A DNA stretch of 32,412 bases from Betaproteobacteria bacterium (GTDB taxonomy: Bacteria; Pseudomonadota; Gammaproteobacteria; Burkholderiales; Rhodocyclaceae): positions 1-32,412 of the forward strand of contig WQZF01000025.1 of NCBI GenBank assembly GCA_009780885.1. Reading direction: 5' to 3'. The notes beneath the pieces are model-generated. The model was given only the letters and a program-made list of their open reading frames with translations. It made no database searches and was not told the DNA's origin. This document shows, one piece after another, positions 7,567 through 15,768 of this stretch. Position numbers and translations under genes: made by a program. Every line of letters starts with the position of its first letter. The stretch's first letter is position 1.

Positions 7567-8874
7567 TCATCTCCGGTTCTGCGGCGCTTGTTCCTGCGCC
7601 TCATCGTCCTTTTCCTCGTCGTCTTTCTTGTTCTGGCTGTGCTGCGTTTTCGCCTGTTGCTGCACCTGTTGCGCCACTTCCCTGCTCATTTTATACACGC
7701 CCGACGAGAACCAGATTCCCGACAGCACACAGAGCCCAATACTCACCAGAAGCACGCTCGTCTTGCCTTGCGGCGCATCGTCGCCAGCGCTCGGCCAGAA
7801 AACAAGGCAGAGTCCGAAAATGCCATTGACGAGCGGAGCAAACATCAGCAAAACCAGCCAGGGCGACCAGCCGATATCGCGGCAGCGCTGTATCATAATC
7901 CTGATTCCATAAACGGAGAGGGGAATAATCACGATCCAGAGCAATCCCAGACCAGATGCCGACTCCAGGCGCTCAAGAGAGGGGTCGTTGCTCATCAGAT
8001 GCGCCAACTGCCGCATCATGTTGCCGTAGATGAAAAGATAGATTGAAAGAATAAAAAAATTCGCCGTCAGATAGGTCTTCCGCTTCATACATCCGGAAGG
8101 CCCGAAACTGAGGTAATCCATCAAGCCGGCCGTTTCGTCGTTTTCCAGGGAAGCCGTCTCCAGTCTTGCCGCCGGGGCGCGATAGAGGTTATCCGCTCCC
8201 TTCTCAGCGGCATTGTCGGTATCCCGGGGATCCTTTCTTTCCAGGTGCTCTGCAGTGCCATGCAGCGCCGCCAGCGCCTGCCCCGGTTCCGCGAGCAGCC
8301 CTTTTTCCGCTTTTTCCCGCCCCCGCTCCGCTTCCCGTTCCTTCAGGATGCGCTGCATATCCACACCGCATTCCCAGCAGAGCGTGCGTATCGGTTGCTT
8401 CGCGCCGCATTTCGGGCATTCCATTTCTTCGGCGGGCGCTTCCTGCTCCAGCGCAAGCGGCGTCCCCTGCGGCGCGGCAGCCGTTGCGGCTGGCTCCGAA
8501 GCGGAAAAGAAGAGCGAGGATTTGGCTTTGTAAACGGAGCTTCCTGCTGGCGCAGGAGCAGGCGTCGCGTGCCCGGGAGTGTCCGGAAGGGGATCGGAAC
8601 GCGGGGCTTCGATGGGAGAAGGCGACGAAGACGAGGAGGCCTCTTCGATTTCTTCGATGTAGACGTGCATCCCGGCCTGTTCGAGCCGCTTCCGGTAGCG
8701 CGGCCCTTCTTCTTCCGGCAACTCCTTGCGCAGGACAATCGGTTTTCCGGAAAAAAGTTTCTCGACCTGTTCGGGCGAGACCTTGAACAATTGGGCGGCG
8801 CGCTGCTTGACCTGCGCCTCGACTTCTCCCGCGATGATTTCACCACGGAAAACGATACGAACCTTCCGACTCAT
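7567..8874 (-). CDS. Paralogue B: shared N-module + zinc ribbon + DUF805-type membrane domain
   Basis: A 435-aa protein. Residues 1-76 are the shared module; the Pro/Ser-rich linker, VYKAKSSLFF (114-123) and zinc ribbon (C153, C156, C166, C169) follow as in its neighbours. The C-terminal part, about residues 255-395, has GCMKRKTYL, several membrane segments (about 268-284, 308-326, 338-358, 372-389) and RCRDIGWSPWL, the signature of DUF805 inner-membrane proteins. A Gln/Lys/Glu-rich hydrophilic tail of about 40 residues ends the protein. The function of DUF805 is unknown. From memory, a similar N-terminal module is fused to DUF805 or RDD domains in other proteobacteria; this should be checked by profile search. 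The start at 8874 has GGAAAG upstream. Confidence 0.83.
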   Translation of the reverse strand: MSRKVRIVFRGEIIAGEVEAQVKQRAAQLFKVSPEQVEKLFSGKPIVLRKELPEEEGPRYRKRLEQAGMHVYIEEIEEASSSSSPSPIEAPRSDPLPDTPGHATPAPAPAGSSVYKAKSSLFFSASEPAATAAAPQGTPLALEQEAPAEEMECPKCGAKQPIRTLCWECGVDMQRILKEREAERGREKAEKGLLAEPGQALAALHGTAEHLERKDPRDTDNAAEKGADNLYRAPAARLETASLENDETAGLMDYLSFGPSGCMKRKTYLTANFFILSIYLFIYGNMMRQLAHLMSNDPSLERLESASGLGLLWIVIIPLSVYGIRIMIQRCRDIGWSPWLVLLMFAPLVNGIFGLCLVFWPSAGDDAPQGKTSVLLVSIGLCVLSGIWFSSGVYKMSREVAQQVQQQAKTQHSQNKKDDEEKDDEAQEQAPQNRR

Positions 8875-8896
8875 GGCTTTCTTTCCATTAAAAGAG

Positions 8897-8945
8897 AAAA
8901 ATCCTTATTGAATCGCAAGTATAACGATTCCCGCATGAGGAAGGG
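8897..8945 (-). promoter_or_regulatory. Leader of paralogue B with weak hairpin and conserved upstream block
   Basis: On the minus strand CGGGAATCGTTATACTTGCG precedes a weak GATTC/GGATT hairpin and a TTTTT run, then the ribosome site and start at 8874. The block CGGGAATCGTTAT-ACTT recurs before paralogues C and D. TATACT within it could be a -10 element, but no convincing -35 was found. Confidence 0.45.
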
Positions 8946-9059
8946 CACTGCCAGCGCAAGTGATTACGGCCCTCGGAAAGGAGAGATGCCAGCCTCCCCC
9001 TTCGAGGAAGTGTGTATGGAGGCGGCACGAAGCGCCAGTGGGAATCTTCGTTTGCAGCA

Positions 9060-9077
9060 GGCGGATTTTCATCCGCC
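9060..9077. other. Stem-loop downstream of paralogue C
   Basis: GGCGGAT (9060-9066), TTTC, ATCCGCC (9071-9077) form a perfect 7-bp stem about 22 bases after the stop of paralogue C. No T-run follows on the minus strand, so it may stabilise the 3' end or assist termination rather than be a full intrinsic terminator. Confidence 0.5.
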
Positions 9078-9099
9078 CCCGCAAGGCTCCGAAAACTCC

Positions 9100-9990
9100 C
9101 TATTCCCGGTTTTGCTGCGCGTTTTTCTGCCCATCCTCCTGCGATTCCGCATTCTCCGGCGCTCCGGATGATCCGAATCCGTACCAGAACAGGTACAGCA
9201 GGCAGAGGAGAAGGATGCCGAGCAGAAGCAAGCGCATGTTTCCCCTGCTGCCGTGCTGCACGGTCTTGTCGTCGCTGCGGATGACCCGGAAATCCTTTCC
9301 TTCCGTGCGTTTGGCAACGCCTTGCAGCGCCGCCAGCCCCTTGCCCTGCTCCGCCAGACCCCTGCCTGCTTCCCGCTCGTTCAGGAGATACTGTATATCC
9401 GCCCCGCATTTCCGGCAGAGCGTGCGCTTTGGCTGTTTCGTGCCGCATCTTGGGCATTCCGTTTCTCCCATGGACGCATCTTCCATCAGCGACAGATCCT
9501 TCGGCATGATCGAGAACGAGGAGGGAAATTCCGAAGGGAAGATCAGCGAAGGTCTGGCGCCGTAAAACGGGTCGATTTCCTTCTCCTGCCTGGAGAAGCG
9601 CGCCGCATTCGGCGGAAATGACAACGGAATTCCAGAAGAAGGAACGGGCGGTACCGTCGGCTCGAAATCTTCCGAAACCGTGATTTGCGGAAACGGCGTT
9701 CTGGGAGCAACGGGCCTCGCAGGAGGCGGAGGCGGCGGAAGGCTTGGCGCGTTGCTTTCCTTCATTCTTTCGAGGTAGATACGCATCCCGATCTGCTCCA
9801 GGGACTTCCGGTAGCGCGGCACTTGCTCTTCCGACAAATCCTTGCGCAACACAATCGCCTTGCCGGAAAAAATCCGTTCGACCTGTTCTGGCCTGGCCTT
9901 GAGCAGTTGCGCGGCGCGCTGCCTGACCATATTTTCTTCTTCCCCTGCAATGATTTCACCGCGAAAAACGATACGAAACTTCTGACTCAT
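9100..9990 (-). CDS. Paralogue C: shared N-module + zinc ribbon + single C-terminal membrane segment
   Basis: A 296-aa protein. The shared module (1-75; RIVFRGEI, AAQLLKAR, FSGKAIVLRKDL, MRIYLE) is followed by a run of prolines (85-90), FYGARPSLIF (142-151), a zinc ribbon (C179, C182, C192, C195), EGKDFRVI (230-237) and one membrane segment (about 253-270, Leu-rich). A short polar tail ends it. With no output domain beyond the anchor, it is the simplest membrane-bound member of the quartet. ATG 9988-9990 has AAAGAGAG upstream. The zinc ribbon and anchor are seen directly; no function is known. Confidence 0.82.
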   Translation of the reverse strand: MSQKFRIVFRGEIIAGEEENMVRQRAAQLLKARPEQVERIFSGKAIVLRKDLSEEQVPRYRKSLEQIGMRIYLERMKESNAPSLPPPPPPARPVAPRTPFPQITVSEDFEPTVPPVPSSGIPLSFPPNAARFSRQEKEIDPFYGARPSLIFPSEFPSSFSIMPKDLSLMEDASMGETECPRCGTKQPKRTLCRKCGADIQYLLNEREAGRGLAEQGKGLAALQGVAKRTEGKDFRVIRSDDKTVQHGSRGNMRLLLLGILLLCLLYLFWYGFGSSGAPENAESQEDGQKNAQQNRE

Positions 9991-10004
9991 GACTCTCTTT
10001 CATC

Positions 10005-10055
10005 AAAAAAAACAAAACGGCCTTCATTGGGCCGAAAGTAATAACGATCCCTGGA
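10005..10055 (-). promoter_or_regulatory. Leader of paralogue C: GC-rich hairpin plus T-tract
   Basis: On the minus strand CGGCC..GGCCG (10018-10034, 7-base loop) is followed by TTTTGTTTTTTTT (10005-10017), a textbook intrinsic terminator, yet it ends only about 14 bases before the start codon of paralogue C. Upstream is the block GGGATCGTTATTACTTTCG, matching the leader of B. Either it ends transcription from paralogue D or it is an attenuator in C's own leader. Confidence 0.6.
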
Positions 10056-10132
10056 CGATGGGTGTTGGATGTGCTTCGAATGAAGCCGCAAGCGGTTCTC
10101 GAAATGCCGGAAAAGGGAGGGGAAAATACCCT

Positions 10133-10210
10133 GTTTTCTAAATTTACTTAAATAATGTTTCGCTACAGTAGTGATTTTTTAACTGAAATTGTTTAAGTAA
10201 TTTAGAAAGT
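10133..10210 (-). mobile_element. 78-bp AT-rich MITE-like element, copy 2 (inverted)
   Basis: Ends GTTTTCTAAATT and AATTTAGAAAGT form terminal inverted repeats. The conserved half (TAAATAATGTTTCGCTACAG) lies at the left, so orientation is opposite to copies 3-5. It is strongly AT-rich against GC-rich surroundings. Its last base, read on the minus strand, is the final A of the TAA stop of paralogue D. Confidence 0.75.
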
Positions 10211-10956
10211 TATTTGTTATGAGATTTTCCCTTGGCGCCTTGGGCCTCATCTTCGTCGAAGATCCGGAAGTCCTTTCCTTCCACAACCTCGCCTGCAGAA
10301 TGCAGCTCCGCCAGTACCCGGCCCGGATCTGCGAGCAGCGCCTTTTCCGCTTCCCGCGCCTTCAGGATGCTCGGCATATCCACTCCGCATTTATGGCAAA
10401 AGGTGCGCCTGGTTTGCCTTACGCCGCATTTCGGACATTCCATTTCTTGCTGGGCCGTATCTTCCTCGATCAGCGACAATCCCGGCGGAATGGCCGGCGC
10501 GGCGGGTTCTTCCTGGGGGGGAAAGAGCAGGGAAGCCTTGCTGGCGCCATAAACCGAGGTTTTTTGCTGCGCGGCAACAAACTCCAGATCCGCCGGGAAT
10601 GCTTGTGGAATCTCGGGAGAGGCCGCAGGCCCTGGATCTTCCGTTGTCACAATCTCCGGAAACGGAACCCTCGGAGGCACGGGCCGGGCAGGAGGCGGGG
10701 GTGGAGGCGGCGGGGTTGTCTTATCTCTCATCCTTTCAATGTAGACACGCATTCCTGCCTTTTCCAGACGCTCCTGGTAACGCGGGCCTTCTTCCTCGGG
10801 CAAATCCTTGCGCACGACAATCGACTTGCCGGAAAAGAGCCTTGCGACTTGTTCGGGCGAAGCCTTGAACAACTGCGCGGCGCGCTGCTTGACAACGCTT
10901 TCCACCTCTCCTGCAACGATCTCACCGCGGAAAATGATACGAATCTTCTGGCCCAT
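10210..10956 (-). CDS. Paralogue D: shared N-module + zinc ribbon, no membrane anchor
   Basis: A 248-aa protein and the first gene of the quartet. It has the shared module (1-76; RIIFRGEI, LFSGKSIVVRKDLPEEEG), a Pro run (82-89), VYGASKASLLF (135-145), the zinc ribbon (C174, C177, C187, C190) and EGKDFRIF (226-233). Where paralogue C continues into a membrane segment, D ends after 15 polar residues, with its TAA stop formed at the border of a 78-bp element. It may therefore be a soluble, possibly truncated, member; the sequence beyond the element does not obviously encode the missing segment, so an originally soluble form is also possible. ATG 10954-10956 follows GAAAGAAA. Confidence 0.8.
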   Translation of the reverse strand: MGQKIRIIFRGEIVAGEVESVVKQRAAQLFKASPEQVARLFSGKSIVVRKDLPEEEGPRYQERLEKAGMRVYIERMRDKTTPPPPPPPPARPVPPRVPFPEIVTTEDPGPAASPEIPQAFPADLEFVAAQQKTSVYGASKASLLFPPQEEPAAPAIPPGLSLIEEDTAQQEMECPKCGVRQTRRTFCHKCGVDMPSILKAREAEKALLADPGRVLAELHSAGEVVEGKDFRIFDEDEAQGAKGKSHNK

Positions 10957-10970
10957 GGTTTTCTTTCATC

Positions 10971-11010
10971 AAACGATCCTTGTTGGATCGCAAGTAATGG
11001 TAATTCCCGC
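10971..11010 (-). promoter_or_regulatory. Leader of paralogue D with perfect 6-bp hairpin
   Basis: CGATCC (10974-10979) and GGATCG (10985-10990) form a perfect stem with a 5-base loop, 17 bases before the start of D. The upstream block GCGGGAATTACCATTACTTG matches those before paralogues B and C. The following T-run is only three bases, so termination is doubtful. Confidence 0.45.
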
Positions 11011-11102
11011 AAGGAAAAAACGGCAACAGTTTTACCATAAAACCCTTTGCGCAGAAAGTGTATTTTTCCCGCTTTCAAGCTTAAATCAAAAATGACATCA
11101 GA

Positions 11103-12167
11103 TTACCCGCGCAGATTTTCCAGAAGCTGCGCCATGTCCTGGGGCAAGGGGGCTTCCCAGGAAAGAGAGGCGCCATTGGCCGGGTGGAGCAGTCCAAGAC
11201 GGGCGGCATGCAAGGCCTGGCGCGGAAAGGCTGCGAGCGCCGGAAAGGGATCCGCGCCCGCCTCCCGCAAAATGCGTTGTCTTCCCCGTCCCTTGAGATA
11301 CAGGGGATCGCCGACGAGGGGGTGGCCGATCGAGGCGAGGTGGACGCGAATCTGGTGCGTGCGCCCGGTTTCCAGCGCGCATTCGAGCAAGGTGCAGGCC
11401 ATGAAGCGCTCCCGGACGCGGTAATGCGTGCGCGCCGGCTTGCCGCTGGCGACGACGGCCATCCGGGTGCGTTCGCGCGGGTCGCGCCCGATGGGGGCAT
11501 CGACGACGGCGCCGGCAAGAATATCGCCATAGGCCAGCGCCAGATATTCGCGCCTGACCGTGCGCGCCTGAAGCTGGCGCACGAGTCCGGTTTGCGCAGT
11601 GAGCGTTTTTGCGACGACCAGAAGCCCGCTCGTTTCCTTGTCCAGCCGGTGCACGATACCGGCGCGCGGCAGCGCGGCAAGTTGTGGAGCGTGGTGCAAC
11701 AACGCGTTGAGCAGGGTGCCGCTCCAGTTTCCCGCTGCCGGATGCACGACAAGGCCCGCCGGCTTGTCGATGACGATCAATTCCTCATCTTCAAAGACGA
11801 CCGCCAGGGGGATTTCTTCCGCACCGAAAACCCCCTCGCGCGCGGACAGTTCGGCATCGGGATGCGGGCCGACGGCAATGCTCTCGCCGCCCCGTAATTT
11901 ATGCCTCGTTTCCCTGATTTCGCTTCCATCGAGCGCGACTGCGCCAGCGCGGATCCAGGCTTGCAGGCGACTGCGCGAATAGCGCGGCAGCAGCGCTGCC
12001 AGCGCCTGATCCAGACGAAAGCCGGCCAGGGTTTCGGGTACGGTCAAGCGGTGCTCTGTGCTATGATCATCGGCGCCGAAAGGGCGGCCCGGAATTGCAG
12101 CATCGACAGGCTCTTGCCCACTGGCGGCGCCGAAACCGGGAATGCTCCCGTCTTCCGGGCAATCCAT
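11103..12167 (-). CDS. rluD: 23S rRNA pseudouridine synthase (RluD family)
   Basis: RsuA/RluA-family enzyme that makes pseudouridines in helix 69 of 23S rRNA. Seen: an S4 RNA-binding domain ([20 protein letters not shown]), the catalytic-aspartate motif [25 protein letters not shown], and the C-terminal [25 protein letters not shown] chose ATG 12167 (354 aa), near the family's usual length. An in-frame ATG at 12284 would add 39 polar residues and touch the divergent bamD start. Neither start has a convincing ribosome site, so the N-terminus is unsettled. The residues before the S4 domain are disordered-looking and acidic. The divergent pairing with bamD is, from memory, common in betaproteobacteria. 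Confidence 0.92.
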   Translation of the reverse strand: MDCPEDGSIPGFGAASGQEPVDAAIPGRPFGADDHSTEHRLTVPETLAGFRLDQALAALLPRYSRSRLQAWIRAGAVALDGSEIRETRHKLRGGESIAVGPHPDAELSAREGVFGAEEIPLAVVFEDEELIVIDKPAGLVVHPAAGNWSGTLLNALLHHAPQLAALPRAGIVHRLDKETSGLLVVAKTLTAQTGLVRQLQARTVRREYLALAYGDILAGAVVDAPIGRDPRERTRMAVVASGKPARTHYRVRERFMACTLLECALETGRTHQIRVHLASIGHPLVGDPLYLKGRGRQRILREAGADPFPALAAFPRQALHAARLGLLHPANGASLSWEAPLPQDMAQLLENLRG

Positions 12168-12282
12168 CTCTTCGTCATCGCCGTTGCTTTCCTCTCCGGC
12201 AGTTTGCGGCGCCGAGTCGCGCCGATCCTTCCCTGGCGCCTTTCGATCCTGTCGGCGCGATTTTTTTTGTGGAATGTTCATC

Positions 12283-13077
12283 ATGCGTAGTGTAGCGGTT
12301 CTCCTCTGCCTTGTCGGCGCGCTCTTGCTTTCGGGTTGCGGCCTGTTCAGCGAGCAGAAGGACGAAACCATCGGTTGGTCGGCAAACAAATTGTATTCCG
12401 AAGCCAAGTCGGCAATGGACGAACACACTTTCGACAAGGCCATCAAGCTCTACGAGCGGCTTGAGGCGCGCTATCCCTATGGACGCTATGCGCAACAGGC
12501 GCAGATCGACATCGCCTACGCCTACTGGAAGTACAACGAACCGGAAAACGCGCTGGCCGCCTGCGACCGCTTCATCAAGCTGCATCCGGATCATCCCAGC
12601 ATCGACTACGTCTATTACCTCAAGGGCCTGATCAACTTCAACGAGGACCTGGGTTTCCTCGGCTATATCAGCATGCAGGACCAAACCGAACGCGACCCGA
12701 AATCGGCGAATGAAGCCTTCGACGCCTTCAAGGAACTGGTGCAGCGCTTTCCGGAAAGCAAATACACGCCGGACGCGGTCGAGCGAATGAACTATCTGGT
12801 CAATGCGCTGGCCTCGCATGAAGTCCACGTCGCCCGCTATTACATGAGGCGCGGCGCCTATCTCGCCGCCGCCAACCGTGGACAGTTCGTACTCAAGAAT
12901 TACATCAATGCCCCTGCCACCGAAGAGGCGCTGTTCATCATGGTCAAGGCATACGACAATCTTGGCATGACCGACCTGCGCGACGACGCCGAGCGCGTCA
13001 TGCGGAAGAATTTCCCCAACAGCGTCTATTACGCGCGGGGCCTGGAACGCAAGGAACCCTGGTGGAAACTCTGGTGA
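12283..13077 (+). CDS. bamD: Outer membrane assembly lipoprotein BamD (ComL)
   Basis: A 264-aa TPR lipoprotein of the beta-barrel assembly (BAM) complex, inserted in the inner leaflet of the outer membrane. The signal peptide [19 protein letters not shown] ends in a lipobox with C19 as the acylated cysteine. TPR-type repeats follow, e.g. [28 protein letters not shown] and [19 protein letters not shown], all typical of BamD. ATG 12283 is preferred over 12274 because GGA at 12271-12273 then has workable spacing and the signal peptide has normal length; the difference is three residues. The rluD gene is divergent. Confidence 0.94.
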   Translation: MRSVAVLLCLVGALLLSGCGLFSEQKDETIGWSANKLYSEAKSAMDEHTFDKAIKLYERLEARYPYGRYAQQAQIDIAYAYWKYNEPENALAACDRFIKLHPDHPSIDYVYYLKGLINFNEDLGFLGYISMQDQTERDPKSANEAFDAFKELVQRFPESKYTPDAVERMNYLVNALASHEVHVARYYMRRGAYLAAANRGQFVLKNYINAPATEEALFIMVKAYDNLGMTDLRDDAERVMRKNFPNSVYYARGLERKEPWWKLW

Positions 13078-13217
13078 GATGAAATGCCCAGCTCACGAAC
13101 CTTCCTGTGTTTGACGATCCTGCCCGAAGGTCTTGATACCGCCTTCGGCAAAATTTCGGGTTGGCGTCTTCCGTAAATTTTTTCAAGCCCCGCCCTGCCC
13201 TCAGCAGCGAATCATTC

Positions 13218-13898
13218 ATGGCGAACAACGAGCAAAACACCAAGTACACCGCCGATGTCATCCTGCCGCCGTCCAAACGGCCAACACTGACGCCAGCCAC
13301 CGAACCCGTCGTCGCGATCGGCACTTCCACCGGCGGCACGCAGGCGTTGAGCACGGTATTGTGCGCGCTGCCCGCGCATGCTCCCGGCATTGTCATCGTG
13401 CAACATATGCCCGCCCAATTCACCGCGCCATTCGCCGATCGCCTGAATACCCAATGCGCGATTGAAGTGCGCGAGGCCAAAAGCGGCGACCGCGTCAGAC
13501 CGGGACTGGCGCTGATCGCTCCGGGCGGGCGGCATATGGTCATGCACCGCGCCGTGGGCTACTACTATGTCGACATCGTCGACGGCCTGCCGGTCAACCG
13601 CCACCGCCCTTCGGTCGATGTCCTGTTCCGCTCGGTCGCGCAAAACGCCGGCGCGGCCGCCACCGGAATCATCATGACCGGCATGGGCGACGACGGCGCC
13701 GCCGGAATGAAGGAAATGTTCGACGCCGGAGCCTACACCATTGCCCAGGACGAAAAGACCTGCGTCGTCTTCGGAATGCCAAAGGTCGCCATCGAACTGG
13801 GCGGCGTCAGGATCATCGTCCCCTTGCAGAAAATCCCGGAAATGATCGTCCTGGCGGGAAGGGAACGGCAACCCCACTCCGGTCATTCGCATCCCTGA
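13218..13898 (+). CDS. cheB: CheB-type methylesterase lacking the receiver domain
   Basis: A 226-aa protein corresponding to the catalytic half of CheB, which removes methyl groups from (or deamidates) chemoreceptor glutamates. Catalytic residues are present: S37 in [11 protein letters not shown]63 in VQHMP and D159 in [11 protein letters not shown]. The N-terminus [14 protein letters not shown] looks like the linker that joins receiver and esterase in full CheB proteins, but no receiver precedes it and only 140 bases separate it from bamD. Without a receiver, phosphorylation by CheA cannot relieve autoinhibition, so activity may be constitutive or controlled otherwise; this is inference. No other chemotaxis gene is nearby. 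ATG 13218 has a poor ribosome site; an in-frame TTG at 13161 is possible. Confidence 0.88.
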   Translation: MANNEQNTKYTADVILPPSKRPTLTPATEPVVAIGTSTGGTQALSTVLCALPAHAPGIVIVQHMPAQFTAPFADRLNTQCAIEVREAKSGDRVRPGLALIAPGGRHMVMHRAVGYYYVDIVDGLPVNRHRPSVDVLFRSVAQNAGAAATGIIMTGMGDDGAAGMKEMFDAGAYTIAQDEKTCVVFGMPKVAIELGGVRIIVPLQKIPEMIVLAGRERQPHSGHSHP

Positions 13899-13945
13899 AA
13901 CGTCTTCCCGGCGCGCGGCAAGTGGCGAGGAATGTGAGGCTTACA

Positions 13946-14257
13946 ATGACTGGCTTGAAAGTGAATAAGATGAGCAGGCAGCAAGTGGCTGCCGCCGTGC
14001 GGGCAATCCCGGAGGACAAGCTCTTTGTCTGGGACGGCGTGGATGAAGATGATCGTCCGCTCTCCCGTGAGGAAATGCGCGCCGGAATCGCCGCCGCCAA
14101 AAAGCGGGGCCGTCCGGCAGGCAGCGGTGCCAAGGAACAGGTGGCAATCCGCTTTGACCGGGAGGTATTGGCCGCCTTCCGCGCCGACGGCCCGGGTTGG
14201 CAGACGCGGATGAACGAGGCGCTCAAGGACTGGCTGAAAACACGGCGGACTGCCTGA
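13946..14257 (+). CDS. BrnA-like (DUF4415) antitoxin, apparently orphan
   Basis: A 103-aa protein whose C-terminal half, KEQVAIRFDREVLAAFRA followed by GPGWQTRMNEALKDWL, matches the BrnA/DUF4415 ribbon-helix-helix antitoxin family, which represses its own operon and neutralises BrnT-type RNase toxins. A basic stretch AAKKRGRPAGSG precedes the RHH part. No BrnT-like gene is present on either side, where brnT normally lies just upstream. ATG 13946 follows GTGAGG with good spacing; ATG 13970 is an alternative. Some DUF4415 proteins occur alone, so decay is not proven. Confidence 0.8.
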   Translation: MTGLKVNKMSRQQVAAAVRAIPEDKLFVWDGVDEDDRPLSREEMRAGIAAAKKRGRPAGSGAKEQVAIRFDREVLAAFRADGPGWQTRMNEALKDWLKTRRTA

Positions 14258-14268
14258 AAAATACGCCA

Positions 14269-15690
14269 ATGAATCCCGCTTCTTCAGTTTCCGATCCCCT
14301 GATACGGCATCTGGCCGAAATTCTCGGCCCCGGCGGCCTCTTCACCGATGCGCAAATCCTGGCGCCACGGCTGGTCGACTGGCGCGGGCGTTATCAGGGC
14401 AGAGCGCGTTGCCTGGCGTTGCCGAAGACGGCGGAAGAAGTCTCTGCCGTCGTCCGCGCCTGCGCCGGGGCGGGCGCTCCGGTCGTGCCGCAGGGCGGCA
14501 ATACCGGGCTGTGCGGCGGGGCGACGCCGGACGAAAGCGGGGCTGCCGTTCTCGTTGGGCTGACGCGGATGAACCGTGTGCGCTCGCTCGACGCCCGGAA
14601 CAACACCATGACCGCTGAAGCCGGTTGCGTGCTGGCGACGGTGCAGGAAGCGGCGCTCGCCGCGCGCCGCCTGTTCCCGCTCTCGCTTGCCGCCGAAGGC
14701 AGCGCGACCCTCGGCGGCAATCTCTCCACAAATGCTGGCGGCATTCAAGTGCTGCGTTACGGGAATACCCGCGAGTTGACGCTCGGCCTCGAAGTCGTGC
14801 TGCCTTCCGGCGAAATCTGGAACGGCCTGCGCGCCTTGCGCAAGGACAATACCGGCTACGACCTGAAGCACCTGTTCATCGGCGCGGAAGGGACCCTTGG
14901 CATCATCACCGCCGCGACGATGCGGCTCTTTCCGCTGCCTGCTGCAATGACGACTGCGTGGATCGCCGTTCCGGATGCCGACGCTGCCGTTGCGCTCCTG
15001 AATCTCCTCCAGGAACGCTTCGGCGCGATGCTCACCGCTTGCGAGCTGGTTTCCGAAGCCGCGCTGGAACTTGTACTGCACCATTTTCCCGAATCGATCC
15101 GGCCCCTGCCGGAAAAAACGCCCTGGTATCTGCTTTGCGAGCTTTCGGGGAGCGACAGCCGGCTCGATGAAGCCTTCGAGGAATTCCTCGCCACGGCGCT
15201 CGAAACCTGCGCGCTCCGGGATGCCATCCTGGCGCGCAGCCTCGATCAGGCGGAGCGCCTGTGGCATCTACGGGAAAATCTCTCCGAAGCGCAGCAGCGC
15301 GAAGGCGTCTCGATCAAGCATGACATCGCGCTGCCGATTTCGCGCATCCCCGAGTTCCTCGCGCGCGCGCAGGCGTTGCTGGAAGAACATTTTCCCGGTG
15401 TCCGCATCATCGCCTTCGGGCATATCGGCGATGGAAACCTGCATTACAACCTTTCGCTTCCTGACCGGGAAGCAAACACGGCCCTTCTGAAAGCGCAGCC
15501 GCGCGTCCACTGCCTGGTGCACGACCTCGTCGCCGCGCTCGACGGCAGCATCAGCGCCGAGCACGGCCTGGGCCAGCTCAAGCGAGCGGAAATCCTGCGC
15601 TACAAAACCCCGGTGGAAATGGAATTGATGCGCGCAATCAAGAAAACGCTCGACCCCCTGAACTTGATGAATCCGGGGAAGGTGTTGTGA
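14269..15690 (+). CDS. FAD-binding oxidase, GlcD / D-2-hydroxyacid dehydrogenase type
   Basis: A 473-aa flavoprotein of the VAO/PCMH family. The FAD-binding half has PQGGNTGLCGGATPDESG (74-91), STNAGG, and FIGAEGTLGIIT; the C-terminal cap has HIGDGNLHYN, an SAEHGLGQLKR stretch and NLMNPGKVL, as in GlcD, D-lactate dehydrogenases and D-2-hydroxyglutarate dehydrogenase. It probably oxidises a D-2-hydroxyacid and passes electrons to a quinone or electron-transfer flavoprotein. No glcE/glcF genes follow, favouring the single-subunit D2HGDH-like group. ATG 14269 lies 11 bases after the antitoxin stop with a weak ribosome site. Substrate cannot be read from sequence. Confidence 0.88.
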   Translation: MNPASSVSDPLIRHLAEILGPGGLFTDAQILAPRLVDWRGRYQGRARCLALPKTAEEVSAVVRACAGAGAPVVPQGGNTGLCGGATPDESGAAVLVGLTRMNRVRSLDARNNTMTAEAGCVLATVQEAALAARRLFPLSLAAEGSATLGGNLSTNAGGIQVLRYGNTRELTLGLEVVLPSGEIWNGLRALRKDNTGYDLKHLFIGAEGTLGIITAATMRLFPLPAAMTTAWIAVPDADAAVALLNLLQERFGAMLTACELVSEAALELVLHHFPESIRPLPEKTPWYLLCELSGSDSRLDEAFEEFLATALETCALRDAILARSLDQAERLWHLRENLSEAQQREGVSIKHDIALPISRIPEFLARAQALLEEHFPGVRIIAFGHIGDGNLHYNLSLPDREANTALLKAQPRVHCLVHDLVAALDGSISAEHGLGQLKRAEILRYKTPVEMELMRAIKKTLDPLNLMNPGKVL

Positions 15691-15716
15691 AAAATTTGCA
15701 GATGGATAGCGCCAAG

Positions 15717-15736
15717 TGAAACTCATCGGAGTTTCA
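15717..15736 (+). other. Stem-loop after the FAD oxidase gene
   Basis: TGAAACTC and GAGTTTCA form a perfect 8-bp stem with loop ATCG, 27 bases after the stop. No T-run follows directly, so it is a possible 3'-end structure rather than a clear terminator. Confidence 0.45.
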
Positions 15737-15768
15737 AGCGTCTCCTTGTCTTCGTGAGGGCGCATTTT

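Noticed and set aside
10040-10132. Continuation of paralogue D beyond the 78-bp element
   Set aside because: None of the minus-strand frames gives a membrane segment like that of paralogue C, so a split gene cannot be shown.
13078-13217. Remnant of a CheB receiver domain upstream of the esterase
   Set aside because: Translation of the 140 bases shows no receiver motifs such as the phospho-acceptor Asp region.
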